64,000 nucleotides of DNA. It comes from Ceratorhiza oryzae-sativae. Taxonomy: Eukaryota; Basidiomycota; Agaricomycetes; Cantharellales; Ceratobasidiaceae. Location: contig JARWMV010000249.1 in the NCBI GenBank assembly GCA_030998015.1, positions 124,001-188,000 on the forward strand, written 5' to 3'. A model generated the notes under the pieces. The model had not been told where the DNA came from and ran no database searches. It worked only from the letters and a program-made list of their open reading frames with translations. Below are positions 45,340 to 57,222 of the stretch, piece by piece. The stretch's first letter is position 1. Each line of letters begins with the position of its first letter. Both the position numbers and the translations under genes were made by a program.

Positions 45340-46865
45340 ATGAATCCATTTGGCGCCCCATCCAAGTGCCCTCGATGCGAACAGACAGTGTACGCCGCTG
45401 AGCAGGTGTGTTGTCCATGACATCAGCCTCAGACATTGTGCCCTGATGTTCAACGCGCAGATCGTTGGGCCTGGACGACAAGTTTACCACAAGTTTTGTC
45501 TCAAGTGTACAGCATGCAACAAGCGTCTAGACTCCTACTCGCTCGTAGAGCACAACAACGAGGTATTTCACAACGAGCATGCCGCTATGCCCCTGTGTGG
45601 CTAACACGCTTTATACGTTGTGTAGCCGTACTGCAAGGGATGTCATATACGTTCATTTGGGACCCAGGGTGCGTCCACAATATCACTCTCGTGCTACCCT
45701 CTCTCATCCCATGTCGTCTAGACTTGCGACATCAAAACCTCACCCAGGCGTCCCCTCCTGCGAGCCCGCCATCGCAGAAAGCGTCAACTCCCTCTTCTCC
45801 TCCCTCTATTGAATCAGTCGCCAATCGATTCGGCTCTCTCCGCCGCGTTCCCAATCCGCCTCTTACGCCACCTCGGACTATCTCTCCCGTAACGGAGAAT
45901 CATGAGGTCGAGCCCGAATCTCACGTAGCCCCTGTTGAATCAGCGGCAGAGCCAGCATCGACAAACGCAATAGAAACAGAGTCCACCGAGGGTGGTTCTA
46001 TAGGAGAAGTTGAAAACGACCCAGCTCTGCAACCCGATGAGGAACCTGCTGCGCCCCCTCCGCTACCAGCCCGGACTCCATCATCGGCTCCGGAGCTCCC
46101 ACCTCGCGCTCTTCCGCTCAAGAATACCAGAAACTTTGAATATCGTCCATCTAAAACCAACACACCTACATCTCGTTTCCCGGCGCCACTTTCTCCCAGT
46201 GCGATTCGGAGGGGCAATACGGGCTTTGCAGCTTTGCGCGCTGGTCCACCTTCACCGACCAGAAGGGCCGGTTTTGGGGCGGACGGGGTGGAAGTCGGAG
46301 GTAGCCCACTGGTACCATCAGCTACTGGTGGTTCTACTCTGATACGGCCTTTCCCTTCGACGCCAGCTGGTACTGTCCGATCCAGTTCGTCTCCAGTCCG
46401 GCCGCTCTCGCAAGCCCCAACCGGCGGTATGCGCCCCATGATGACCGGGGGAAGCACATCTCCTGTTCGGCCCGCATTTACAGGCGGAGGTGGAAGTAGC
46501 CCTGGCATCTTTGGTGGGCGAGTTGAATGCCCTAGATGTTCGAAGGCGGTGTATCATGCTGAACAGGTTGGCCGACTGCCGACTAGGTTTTTCCGCTTTG
46601 CTAACCCTTTCTATCCTGCATGAACAGGTCACTGGCCCAGGCGGTCGCAAGTACCATAAGCTCTGCTTGAAATGTGTTGAGTGCAATACGAGTCTCGATT
46701 CAGGCAAGTTGACAGAAAAGGATGGCGAGCCCATGTGCCGAAACTGTTACTCAAAGGTGCGTTAAGCATATCTCTGTGCATGAAAGTTTTATAGACCCAT
46801 TCCATTCACTGTAGACCCACGGCCCACGAGGAGCTGGGTACGCATTGATTGGACGCACGGGTTAG
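45340..46865 (+). CDS. Two-LIM-domain protein (CRP-like ends), 411 aa
   Basis: Exons: 45340-45405, 45461-45562, 45626-45668, 45722-46566, 46628-46756, 46815-46865. The first LIM domain opens the protein (KCPRCEQTVYAAEQ, KFCLKCTACNKRLDS, PYCKGCH). The second closes it (ECPRCSKAVYHAEQV, KLCLKCVECNTSLDSG, PMCRNCYSK), followed by GPRGAGYALIGRTG. This resembles the glycine-rich tail of cysteine-rich/CRIP-type LIM proteins. Between them lie about 280 disordered residues, Pro/Ser-rich with several PPLPARTPS and SSSSPVRP type segments, likely SH3 or phosphorylation targets. LIM domains bind two zinc ions and mediate protein contacts, often at actin. All zinc ligands of both domains are visible. The exon boundary inside each LIM falls at the same place (after AEQ), showing the two domains arose by duplication. 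Confidence 0.9.
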
Positions 46866-47130
46866 GGACCACCCGGTCCTCTTGGCTAGGCGACATTGTA
46901 CAACATACCCTAATTAAATAATTTACTGCTTTTTGCTTGAAAATTCCTTGGGTTACGGCAGAAGTCCCATAGCTCAGCTCTCTGGAACCTCATTTATGCG
47001 CAACGATTAGCCATATACATACGTGGGGGGTTGTGGTACGATAAGACGGCATGAAATCAGAATCAAATCGAGGAAACAAATTATAGCACACCAGCCACCT
47101 CGTCGCCCAAAGAGACCTCCCCCGCCTGTT

Positions 47131-48875
47131 TTATAACGGTCCAATACTCTCCAACCGATCGCATAACTCATTTACATCCGGACGATCTTTCGGCTCATCC
47201 TCCCAGCATTTTTGTATCAAATCCCACAACTCGTCGTTTCGGGCCAGGCAATTACACTGACTGTTGCATCGACAGAAGGGGCGAGCAGGTCGCTCGCCTT
47301 TTGCTGCAACCTTGAGGATCACTGCGCTGTCTTGTTGAATCTCGGCCCAAGGGATTGTGCCCGTCATCAACTGTTGTTGGAGTCCATAAAAAGCGAAACT
47401 TGGGTTGAGGCAGAGTGCTTACTTCAAGTGCGAGCATTCCCCAAGAAAAGATGTCAGCAGGAAGAGAAACAACCATGCTATCTGCTCGAAGTTGTTCTGG
47501 CGCCATCCACCTGAACAGACCCCCAGATCAGCGCATCGCCTCATCGCGAGCGAGTCAGCTTACCGAATTGTACCCCCAAAAGTGGTGTCGATGGACATAA
47601 AATCCTTCATAAAACGCGACAGACCAAAGTCGCAAATACATGCTCGACCATCCTTATCAATGAGAACATTTGCCTGTTGATGCCTGGTCGTTAGGTCGAC
47701 GTTGTCAACGAAAACAACCAACCTACCCCCTTCAAATCGCCGTGCGCGATCGGTGGATTCTGGGTCGCGAGATGACTCATCCCCTTGGCCACATCATGCA
47801 ACTGCAATGAGATGTTAGAAACCTAGTTAGCAAAAGGAAGAAGACGACTAAACAATTTGGAGCACGTCCGCATCGGGATTGTTGGCGATATATTTTGGAG
47901 CAGAACCATTCGACATGTATGGGGACACCATTCCAAGGTACATATTGTCCACACACACCACTCCTATAAATGGTAGAATATTGGGGTGTGCGAGCTTTCG
48001 CCACGCAATAAGTTCCCGGCGGAAGGACTACAAACAGGTTCGTGAGACAATTCACCATAGCCTCATACTTGGAATCGTCTACCTTTTTACCACGAGTTAC
48101 CCCTGACACTGTCTGTGAACTCTTTAGGAATTTAACGGCCACTTGTTGCTTGTTCCACGATGCCCGCTCTACGTAGCCGAACCCCCCACGTAGCTGGCTA
48201 TCATTATTTGGCTCCCATACGGCATCCGCAAGGACAGGCACGTTGAGATCCTTTATGCTACTTAATAGCTCTGGATCACCATCGAACCGTGCGAACGGAA
48301 GAAACGGGCGGGGGCGTTCAGCGGTGGGATAAAACGGCTGATTGGCGGGAGCTCCGGAAGACGTTGCTGCACTCGATGATACGTTGGTGTCTATAAAGCC
48401 ACCAGATGAGGATTGCGTGTGTGACGAAATGCTCAATCATGGCCTATGTACCTTCTTCCACCTCTATCAACTCGTTGCCCTTCACTCGTAACCGCGCAGA
48501 CCTGCGCTTCCTGGGTGGTTCACCTTCCGGTGGTGACTTGGCTACACGTTTGGGTAGCCGGGGTATGAATTCCGCGCTAGTAACTACATAGGTACTACCC
48601 TCATTCCGCGAGCTCGATTCCGGGTCAGTGTTGGCCGATGAGCCCGCAGTCGATTTGCCTGCCGTCTGCTTCGACCTGCTCTTCTTGAGAGCAGGTTTAT
48701 CCGCAATCTGTTTTCGAGGAGCTTTCCCTCCAGTGGATACACGTGCAGTCTGCAGAGTTCGAGCCATGCGAGCAGTATACGAAGAGTCGGTCGTGGTGTG
48801 CTTTACCACTTCAGAGTCCGTCGAGGTGGTCGCAGTCGAGCGTAAACATACATGATTCGTTTGCATATTCGACAT
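47131..48875 (-). CDS. Protein kinase with basic N-terminal extension, 466 aa
   Basis: Exons: 48875-48452, 48390-48101, 48027-47854, 47801-47727, 47673-47564, 47510-47423, 47370-47131, all in phase. Residues 1-140 are basic and Ser/Thr-rich, with clusters KKSRSKQ and PPRKRRSARLRVKG that could be nuclear localisation signals. The kinase domain follows: LRGGFGYVERA, VAVKFLKS, SFRRELIAWRKLAHPNILPF, HGDLKGANVLID, CDFGLSRF, TIRWMAPEQL, DIFSWGMLALE, and the C-lobe KCWEDEPKDRPDVNELCDRL. It belongs to the same TKL-like class as the gene at 6777 but keeps a complete glycine loop. The kinase ORF has no ATG of its own. The GTACAT...TATAG intron joins the two parts in frame, so I treat them as one gene. 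Cys-rich insert CRCNSQCNC in the C-lobe is unusual. Confidence 0.82.
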
Positions 48876-51800
48876 AATCGGGATAGGTAGTCGTGGGAAA
48901 CAGTTAGTCAGCAGATCAGACGTCGGCGTGATGATGTATGCCACAAGCCGTGCACCTATATGTGAGGGCCAAATAGCTGCGAAAATACAACTTTAGCCCG
49001 TCGTTCAACTTGACCAGATGCAAAATTTATATGAGGACGAGGTAGGTCCTCGGCCTGGCACCTATTATACCTCGGTGTGGTCCAGGTATTGTTCAAAGAC
49101 CCCGGGACCCTCAGGCGAATCAAAAGAAACCCTCATTTCTCGAGGACGGGTTCTCTGTATTTTATTTTGAGATTAAATAAAATGGCAGCACCCATACAAT
49201 GAAATCCACATTCGCATGCTCAATTCAGAATGAGCAAATGACAAACCCCATCTGAGGGATGAGTAGAGTGAGGGGTGACTGGGGGTATGCCTGTCATTCT
49301 GACGTATAGTCCGAGACAGACTCCCCTGAACGCACGCGACGCGGGCGTATACACCCGCGTCACGCTTCTTCTAGATGGGTGGTTTTTCAATTTGGGCCTC
49401 GTGAAGTGTAAATCGGGCGGACTCCATGGGATTTAACCAAAAATCAACAGACATACAATTAATTCGCTTGCAAACACACAGTACGAGCATACCAATGCAT
49501 GTACGTATTCCAGCATTGTGTCATGAATTTGCTAGGCTGCGTTTCTTATCCATAAATATCAGCTCCCTTGCCTGTATCTTTCTTCGTCAATGCGTTTCCA
49601 TTCGCCTGTGAGATGCTTTCCCTCAACTCTGCCCACAAAACTCTAATCAGTCCGGCTGATGTGGCACGCTTAGCCCGGTGTAGCTTTGCGAGAAGGATTC
49701 ACCACAAGTTTTCTATGGCGTCCCGCGGGCGTAAAGTGCACAACGATGTACCTTTTCTGTAAGAATCTTCCCCGATCCCGTGGTGCTCGGGCGTGCACCA
49801 ATCGTATGAGATTAGCACTGGGAACCAGGTATCCCCCCTGACGTGATGTTAATACATATCTAGAACTAAATGCGCGCTATAAACACATATTTGCGGGAAT
49901 CCATCACATATAGGAGGCCTCAGGGCGACACCTAATTTCTGATGCTATACTGATGCCGACGAGAAACGCGATTCAGGTGTCTAACGGTTTCCCCTAGGCA
50001 ATGCCAAGGGAGGCACAACTAGTCGAAGAGCCGAATGAGCCGCGATGGAAATCCCAGCGACAACGAGTAAGCATCCCAGCGGCCTGCTGGGGCGTAAGGA
50101 ACGTGTTTGCAGGTACAATTTTTTAGTTACAACTATCATACTGTATCTACTGACTATGGATAGACAAAAATGCCCAGATCATGTCAGAACACCTTGTCTT
50201 GGTGAGTGGTTCCAATAGGACTCAAGTGCACATTGTCGGCGACCGAAAGGTCTCAGTGGTTATTATACCAATCACAAGCTGTACGTTGTTACCGCGCCGT
50301 GTCAATCCAGTGCAATGCTATATCATCGTCGGCGCTGGTAGATCTGTGTGAAATTCGAACCAAGCCGAGTCTGGTCATCCCCATGCACGCAGCACAGCAT
50401 AGAATACTGCCACACGATAGAACTAGCGAGTCGATCTTCGGCCGGGCGCCGCATATCGCCCCTCCCCCACCATGATCTCAAATCTCGATACCCACCATTC
50501 AATCTCGACCAACGCGCAAGCCGACTGACCAATCACACCCAGTAGCGCGCATACTAGATTCCCATGTTCTCCCCTTCTGTAAATGCGAGCATCGCCGATG
50601 GCGTCTGGCATCTTCCGACCGAATGGAACGGGGTGTGAATCTTTTCTAGCCGTTTCGGGGACAACGTCATTCTGTATCCTTCGGACATCTAGACCCGTTC
50701 TCGCATGCGTTCGGCAAGCCAAGCACGAAGAACGCCTAGCATCCGTTCTAGCACGCATGTCGGCAAACATTTCTTCCATACGAACTTTTTATTTTACATT
50801 ATACTGTGTCGGATGTTGAGTGCGACTGGGTTGCATCGGCAGGCTCGTTCCGTTTTGAGAACATGGATGTGGTATGTGCAAACTCGGATCTCGACAAACG
50901 TGGGTTGGCTGCTTCTGTTCTCAGGACGAAATGGGGTGCGTAGGGATGGTGTATGTGCATCGAGTCGTGTCCAGCCTCTATGCGCCTCGTCCGAACGACG
51001 CCACCCGTGTTCGGGCGGACTGGATTAGCTACGGAAAGGCACTGATGTGTTAGAAGGCTGAAACTTGCGCGCGCGGGGCGCGTATAATATGTAACGGAAT
51101 GAAGAGGAATCCAACCCTAGATCGCGTGCAGGTCATATTATTAAACTTTGAAGACAGGGAGGTGGGTCAAGGTTTGGACAAAGACGAACGGAAGACGTAA
51201 TTGCAGGTACAAAAGTGCGAGGACGGGTGTGATGCGTGTCGTTGACAAGACAGGAGAAGTAGAGGGACGGATTGTACTCTAGGGACGTATGAATTCTAGG
51301 CTTCGGTTATAGCGGAGTGTCGGTGGTGGAGAGAATCTGACTAGCAAGCAGTTGATTGTGTGGCTCCTTCTGGTCTCGATTCCACCTCGACAAAGGACCT
51401 GGCTTCTTGTCATCAAGCCGTCAACTCTTGTCGACGTTCATTCTGTGGTTGTGTTTATCGTTTGAATGAATAATGAGCCGAAAGCCGGCGGGCCAACCAG
51501 AGTCGAGCTGGGCAAATCGGTGTACCAGACGCGCGCGCTCGAGTTGCTCAATGCGGTTAGGCGGAAGCGGTTTGATCCGTGTTGGCACGGCTGGCAGTTA
51601 ATTATGTAGGTATTGTGGCCTAGGGAGCTCGAGCGGGGCTGGTGTTTGACGAGTGAATGCGCGTACAGGGTCGAGGTCGAGGTCGGTTGAGAGGATTGTA
51701 TTCAGAGTGTCGGGTGGGAGCTGAGGCGGAGATTCGCTGGAGTGAATGTGTCGCGGTGGGCCATAATGGGACAGGCACGGATGCATATACCATCCACGGA

Positions 51801-52612
51801 CTGTTGTAAAACGTGCTTGTATCGGGAGGGAAGCAACTGACAAGATCCACCCGGGAGCAAGTGGGGTACATGAATCGGGTCAAGCGCAGCGTCTGGAAGG
51901 CTCAGGGCTGGCTCGAGACCGAAGCTCCCCCAACGGCGAGAGTGGATGAGAGCGCATGCAGGGGGCGCAAGATGAGGAGAGGGGCTTCGAGCTTTGGACA
52001 AAGCGATAAAGTCCGATGGGCCGATCCGGCTGATGGAAGGGGGTGTATGCGTGCAACAGGGGGATGGGAGCACAGCCCGGGGAAGGGGAAGGCACTCTGC
52101 GCTCGTCATATGGTGCGGACCACACGTGGTGCCGAGCCGGGCGCGGGTGGGCACAGGGCGCGACCTCGACGGCGGAGGCGGCGCGAGCAGGGGCCGAAGT
52201 GTGAATCCGGGCGTGGAGGCAGACTATGGCGGATTGAGCCACGAGCACGGATCGCCCCCAGCCAATCACGGAGCGCCTGGCCGTGTATGGAAGGAGCGAC
52301 CCGTGCGGCAGCCGCCGCTGCGGACCGAGCGGCCGGAGACGCCGAGGCGCTGGGCGCTACGGGCGGGGCGGACGGGAGCGTCGGGAGCGGGCGGCGTGGC
52401 GGGCGGGGGTCGGGGGGCGGGGCGGCGAGGGGGTGTGGCGGGCGGCGAGGGGCGCCGGGGAGTGGGCCGGTGGAAGCAGGAGACGGGGGGAGGGGTGGCC
52501 GGAAGCAATGTCACGTTATTTCGCCTGGGGACTGAAAGTGCAGCGGCCAGCTCCAGGAACGGAACAACCACCGCCAACCCAAGCCCTCCCGCAACTGCTG
52601 TGTGCGCCTCGC
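48876..52612. other. Long spacer, the right part GC- and CpG-rich
   Basis: 3.7 kb without a supportable gene. A possible small exon chain around 50045-50205 (MEIPATTSKHPSG..., then DKNAQIMSEHLVL with a GTGAGT donor) could not be extended. From about 51900 the sequence becomes G-rich and CpG-rich with long runs of GGCGG and GGGG, and open frames appear on all strands only because stops are rare. This is probably the 5' regulatory region of the GATA factor gene. Confidence 0.45.
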
Positions 52613-55600
52613 ATGGCGCCGTTTGTGCTCAAGTTCAAGGTGGGATGTGCGCTCGGCGACGTGGGCGACGCTGACCCCGCCGGCAGGGCAACAAGTCCTT
52701 CTCCCCCTTCTCCAACCTCAGCGACGGCGATGCGCTCACCCGCACCTGGAAAGGTCTGCCTGTATGCACTGTATGCTCTGCCCTGCGCTCACTCTGCCCA
52801 GTCTGCACCAAGGTCGCCGCACATCTCGAGCAGGGCCAGCGCCTCGAGAACCTCAGCTGGCGGCTCTGGCACCTCCACAACCTCATGGTCGACTCGGACG
52901 CCGACAACAACACCAAGGCCCGCCGCGAGTTCAAGCGCCTCTCCCGCCACACCGGCGAACGTGTGAGTTGCTCTTCTGTCTTCTCGTCTCTCGGTCTGGT
53001 CCGCTCCGCTGTTTGGGGTGCTCTGCATGTGTTGTGTCCGCCCCTGCTGCCGGCTGCGCACCGCTGCCAGTGCTTCGCTGTCGGGCTCACGACCCACTCG
53101 CCACCCCATTTAGTCCGCCCCAAATTTCTGCACCTCTGCACATCTCTGTATTACAAATCACCTGTCATACACCACTGACACCACAAATGTCCTCTCCTTT
53201 AACCCCGCCCCCCCGCCATGCTGCTCTTCCGTCACCCGCGTCCGGCCCATCCTTTATCGACCGACACCAGCTCGACCGTGACAAAAACCGCGACATTAGC
53301 GACCTCCAGGCCCCCAAATTCACCTCGGAGCGCCTCCGCCAGCGCGCAGAGGAAAAGGAACGCTGCCGCCTCGCGAGCGAAAAGACGGCCCATGCAATGC
53401 GCGGCCGTGGCATGAAGGGCATGCAGTACACGTTTGCGCTCAAACCCCCCGCAGCGACCGCGACCACCACCAACGTGACGGCCAAACCCAAGCTGGCTCC
53501 ATCGGCCGCTGGCTCTGGTGCACGTCCCCGCCGCGCAACCGATGCACACAAGGCCGATACTCCGGACCCGACTGCCCCTGGCTCCAGCAACCGTCCCCGC
53601 AGCGCCACCACGACCCACTCGGGCCTCCTCCAGTCCGACATTGAGCTCCCCCCGTATGACCCCAACGACGCCGACGTCGATACCGAGCACGAGGACCTTG
53701 ACATGGACGCCAACACCAACACCAACTCTGCTACCGCCGGGCTCGGGGAAGACGTCCTCGGTCTCATCAACGATACCGAAGGAAGCATGCTCCGGTTCGA
53801 AACACTGTTCAGCGGGTTTGGTCCGAACCAACTGCTGGTCAATCCGCACGCACCGTCCTACACCCAGCCCGGTTTGTCCTATGGCGAGGCTGACATTGCT
53901 CCAGAAGGCGGAGACGTCGCCGTCGGACGCCCCACATTCGAAATTCATCTCGAAGACGTCCTCAGCGGCGCAGACGACGAAGGCAAAGGCGGAGAGAAGA
54001 AGGACAGGGACCAATGGTCGAGCGGCGCAGAAACGGCTGCCAATACCGATACCGAGGTACCTGTCGGCATCAAGCCCCGCATGGTTCGAACCAATACGGC
54101 TGCCAGCACTGGCGGGTCTGTGACGGCGCGCGGATACAACACGGCCTCGATGGGAGTCATCGGCCTCAAACCAGATGCGGACAGCGTGCCGCTCACGCAC
54201 GCTTATGCGCATACCTTTCCTGACCCGAGCGTAAACACGACGACACCTTCGGGCACGCCTACCGGAACAAACGCTACGTACACTTGGGCGATGACTGGTT
54301 CGCCGCCGTTGATGCCTGCGCAGAGCGCTCCGACGAGTCCGGCGTTTGCGCTCCGACCGGTGCGGTACCCCCAGCAGCAGGACGCTCCGTATAGTGCACC
54401 CCCAGAGACATTTAATTCAGAGGCGTATGATTTCACCTCGTCGGGTGTTCCGCCTCTTAGCTTGCCTGGCACATTTTCGGCCACCACAACCGGCGGCCAG
54501 ATTGTTTCCGAGACTGCTTCTCGGCGAAGCACGGGTGCCGGAAATGGCGGCCATAGTCGCGCGCATAGCACTGGCGGTCTCGCTGCTGGCAGTAGCTACA
54601 AGCACCCAGCTACGATCAGCATCAATACCACCACAAACAACTCTAGCTCAAAAGGTTCCACTCCCTCGAACTCTCCTGTCAGTGGACATCGGGACAATGG
54701 CAAGAATGGCGCTCCGAGCGCGACGCCTCCGCCCACACGTGGCCGTAGTGGGAGCAACGCCTTGCCGCTCCACAACACTGCGCCAGGTGGGGTTAAGAGC
54801 GAGTGTGCAAACTGTGGTGCCAACTCGACGCCACTATGGCGACGGGGTTTGAACGACGAGCTGAATTGTGGGTTCAAAAATTTAATCATTCTACTGGGTA
54901 TTGACGTACCGGACAGGCAACGCATGCGGTCTCTACTGCAAACTGCACAAGCGACCGCGACCAAAAACACTGCGTAATTCGGGTGGGGAAGGCGGTACAC
55001 GCAACCCGGGATGGCATGCCCCTCGGAATGGTGATAACACAGAGTCCATGGGCGAACCTGGTTGGTATCATTTTCTTGCTTCAATTCTGTTTACTTCTTT
55101 TGGAGTATCACGTTCGTCGGACCACGTTCCTTGTGCCCATTCTGTGTTCATCTCTTCCCGCCTTATCCTCCGCTCTCTACTCGTCATTCGGTGTTATCCC
55201 CCCCCCCCCCCCGCTTTCCTTTGCTCGCCGCCCCATATTGTTCCCACAGAGACTCCATGTGTGTGTCCGAGGATCCCCCAAGTCGCGGGGCGTCCTAGGC
55301 TTTGTCATTTCGCTACCCGGTCGACCGCTTCGGTCGGTTGTTTACTTCGAGGACCAGGAAGGAATGGGCCGGTTTCATCTGGTCTGTCGCATCCGAGGGC
55401 ATCGGTGCTCTCGACTGTGCGCTGGTCTCGACTGTGGCGTTGTTCCTGTTCCTGCTTTGGGGCTTATGTCCATTTTCGGCCTCGGCTCCGTTTAATTTTT
55501 CACGCGCTGACCATTTCATCCAGTCTCTTGCTACAATTGCCATACGACCGCGACGCCCCTCTGGCGAAAAGACGAGGAAGGTCGTACGCTTTGCAACGCG

Positions 55601-56754
55601 TAAGTGGTTTGTCGCTGCTCACCGGTCCGAGCTCCTGCTTACGAGTTTTATGCTCTTTCAATTTGTGGAATCGGCTTCGGTTCGTTTCGGCTGGTATATG
55701 CACTCTTTGTTCCGATTTGGCTTGGGTCGCGCGCTGGGACACTTGATTCCTCGGACGTCCGGGTTTAATCCGCACTCTGCAGATGTGGACTTTAGTGAGT
55801 GGCTTGTCCGAATTCAGACGACCGGGCGGGGGTGCTGATCCCGATTGGCTATGCAGTTTGAAACTTCATGGGGAGCGACGACCTTCGTCTATGAAGTCTG
55901 ATGTGATCCGTAAGCGCTCGCGACATGACGCGCGCCGCCCTGGTCAGAATGGGGGCGGATCGTCCTCGGCCACGCCTTCGGCGAGTCCCGGTGCGAGCCG
56001 ACGCGCTTCCCCAACGGCCACTTCTCCGACAGTCACCAACCAGGATACGTCCGGTTCGTTCTCGACATCAAATAACGATCAGCATATGCCGTACTATGGT
56101 CCTTATGACTATTCGCATGCCAGTAGTTCGGGAATGATGGGCGCCGACGAGCAGAGTTACTATGCCCCAGCCGCAGTCATGTTCCCTGCGACCAGTTACT
56201 CCAATCAGGTCAACGCATATGGGACTCAGCCTTACTATGGACCTTTCTTGCCAAACATGATGGACACTTCGGGTGGCTCACCGGACGATGGGACTGGAGG
56301 CGGAAATCTCACGACCAACGGGGTTTCAAACAATAATGCGATCCATTTGAGCCCCAGCCACGTCAGCAGCAGCGGGAGTGGTCAGCCGCCGGCGCACAAG
56401 AAGCGCCGTATGTCGACTGCCGATACGCTCGCTTCCTCGACTTCCGGTTCCGAGCGGTCTGACGGGACGCCCTCGTTCTTGGATGACCTCGCGAACCCGA
56501 ACGTGCCGGATCCGTCTCGGGCTTCTCCGTCAGCTACATTTGTACCAAACAACTACCAGTACACTTCGTTCTCTCCCTCGCTCACATACCCGAATCTCCC
56601 TGGCGGAAACGACTCGAACGGGAACGGAATATCATACTTCCACCCACCCATGGCTTTCCCCTGGTTGCACAGCGATGTCTCGCTCACCAATGTCGGGGCC
56701 AAACCTGAACCGATCGATGAACCGATGACCTCGAGCGAGATTTCGATGGGTTGA
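52613..56754 (+). CDS. AreA-type transcription factor with two GATA zinc fingers
   Basis: Exons seen: 52613-52639, 52687-52753, 52802-52962, 53271-54867, 54917-about 55031, 55524-55599, 55783-55794 (12 nt), 55857-56754. The N-terminus carries the GATA_AreA (DUF1752) motif [15 protein letters not shown]. Finger 1 is [20 protein letters not shown] then [16 protein letters not shown], and finger 2 is [19 protein letters not shown] then [16 protein letters not shown]. Both have Cx2Cx17Cx2C spacing. A basic tail [16 protein letters not shown] follows, then a Ser/Asn/Gly-rich activation-like region. AreA-family factors switch on use of secondary nitrogen sources; the target set is inferred. The 308-nt intron before 53271 and the nearly 500-nt one before finger 2 (with a C15 run at 55198-55212) are long, and their exact borders are the weakest part of the model. 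Confidence 0.88.
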
Positions 56755-57222
56755 GTGCTGGAGCCAGTCGTCGCTCCGAATTCAATCAACAACGAAGCAT
56801 CACACTGTTCGCCGACGAAGATAAATATTTCTCGTTTCTAGATCTCTCTCTCTCCGTCTGCGGACATCGTTTCCTATCTCTGTGTAAAAACGCCTTGTTT
56901 GTTGTGTTTTCCTCCCTTGACTCTTTCTTTTGGCGCTCATGCCCCAACATATCTTGCTCTCGCTGATGCCACACTTGCGGTCTCAACTCGATTCGGCTCC
57001 TCGCTTTTCTGCGTTCAACACGTTCACCCCTAGCCGACACCTTGGCTACTTCCATGTCGAATTTAGTATTTATAAACAACTGGCCCAGTGGCTTTTGTCG
57101 GGTCTTCAAATGTGAATTTTAGGATTTATTGAAATGAAAATAGTTGAATTTCCCATTTCTATTTCGGGGTGTTTCTGGGGAGACCAGGGTGCCCGAGGTG
57201 ATAAATTACAGGGGCATGTCGT
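56755..57222. other. 3' flanks of two convergent genes
   Basis: Spacer between the stop codons of the GATA factor (+) and the P4-ATPase (-). T-rich on the plus strand near 56880-56940; no gene seen. Confidence 0.55.

Noticed and set aside
50045..50300. Possible small spliced gene beginning MEIPATTSKHPSG
   Set aside because: Two exon-like pieces with a plausible donor were seen, but no consistent continuation or homologue.
51813..52602. Long overlapping frames on both strands upstream of the GATA gene
   Set aside because: The sequence is extremely GC-rich, so stops are rare in all frames. The residues are low-complexity Gly/Arg/Pro with no domain.
53165..54212. Two long minus-strand frames under the GATA gene
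   Set aside because: They overlap the large coding exon of the GATA factor and reflect its codon bias.
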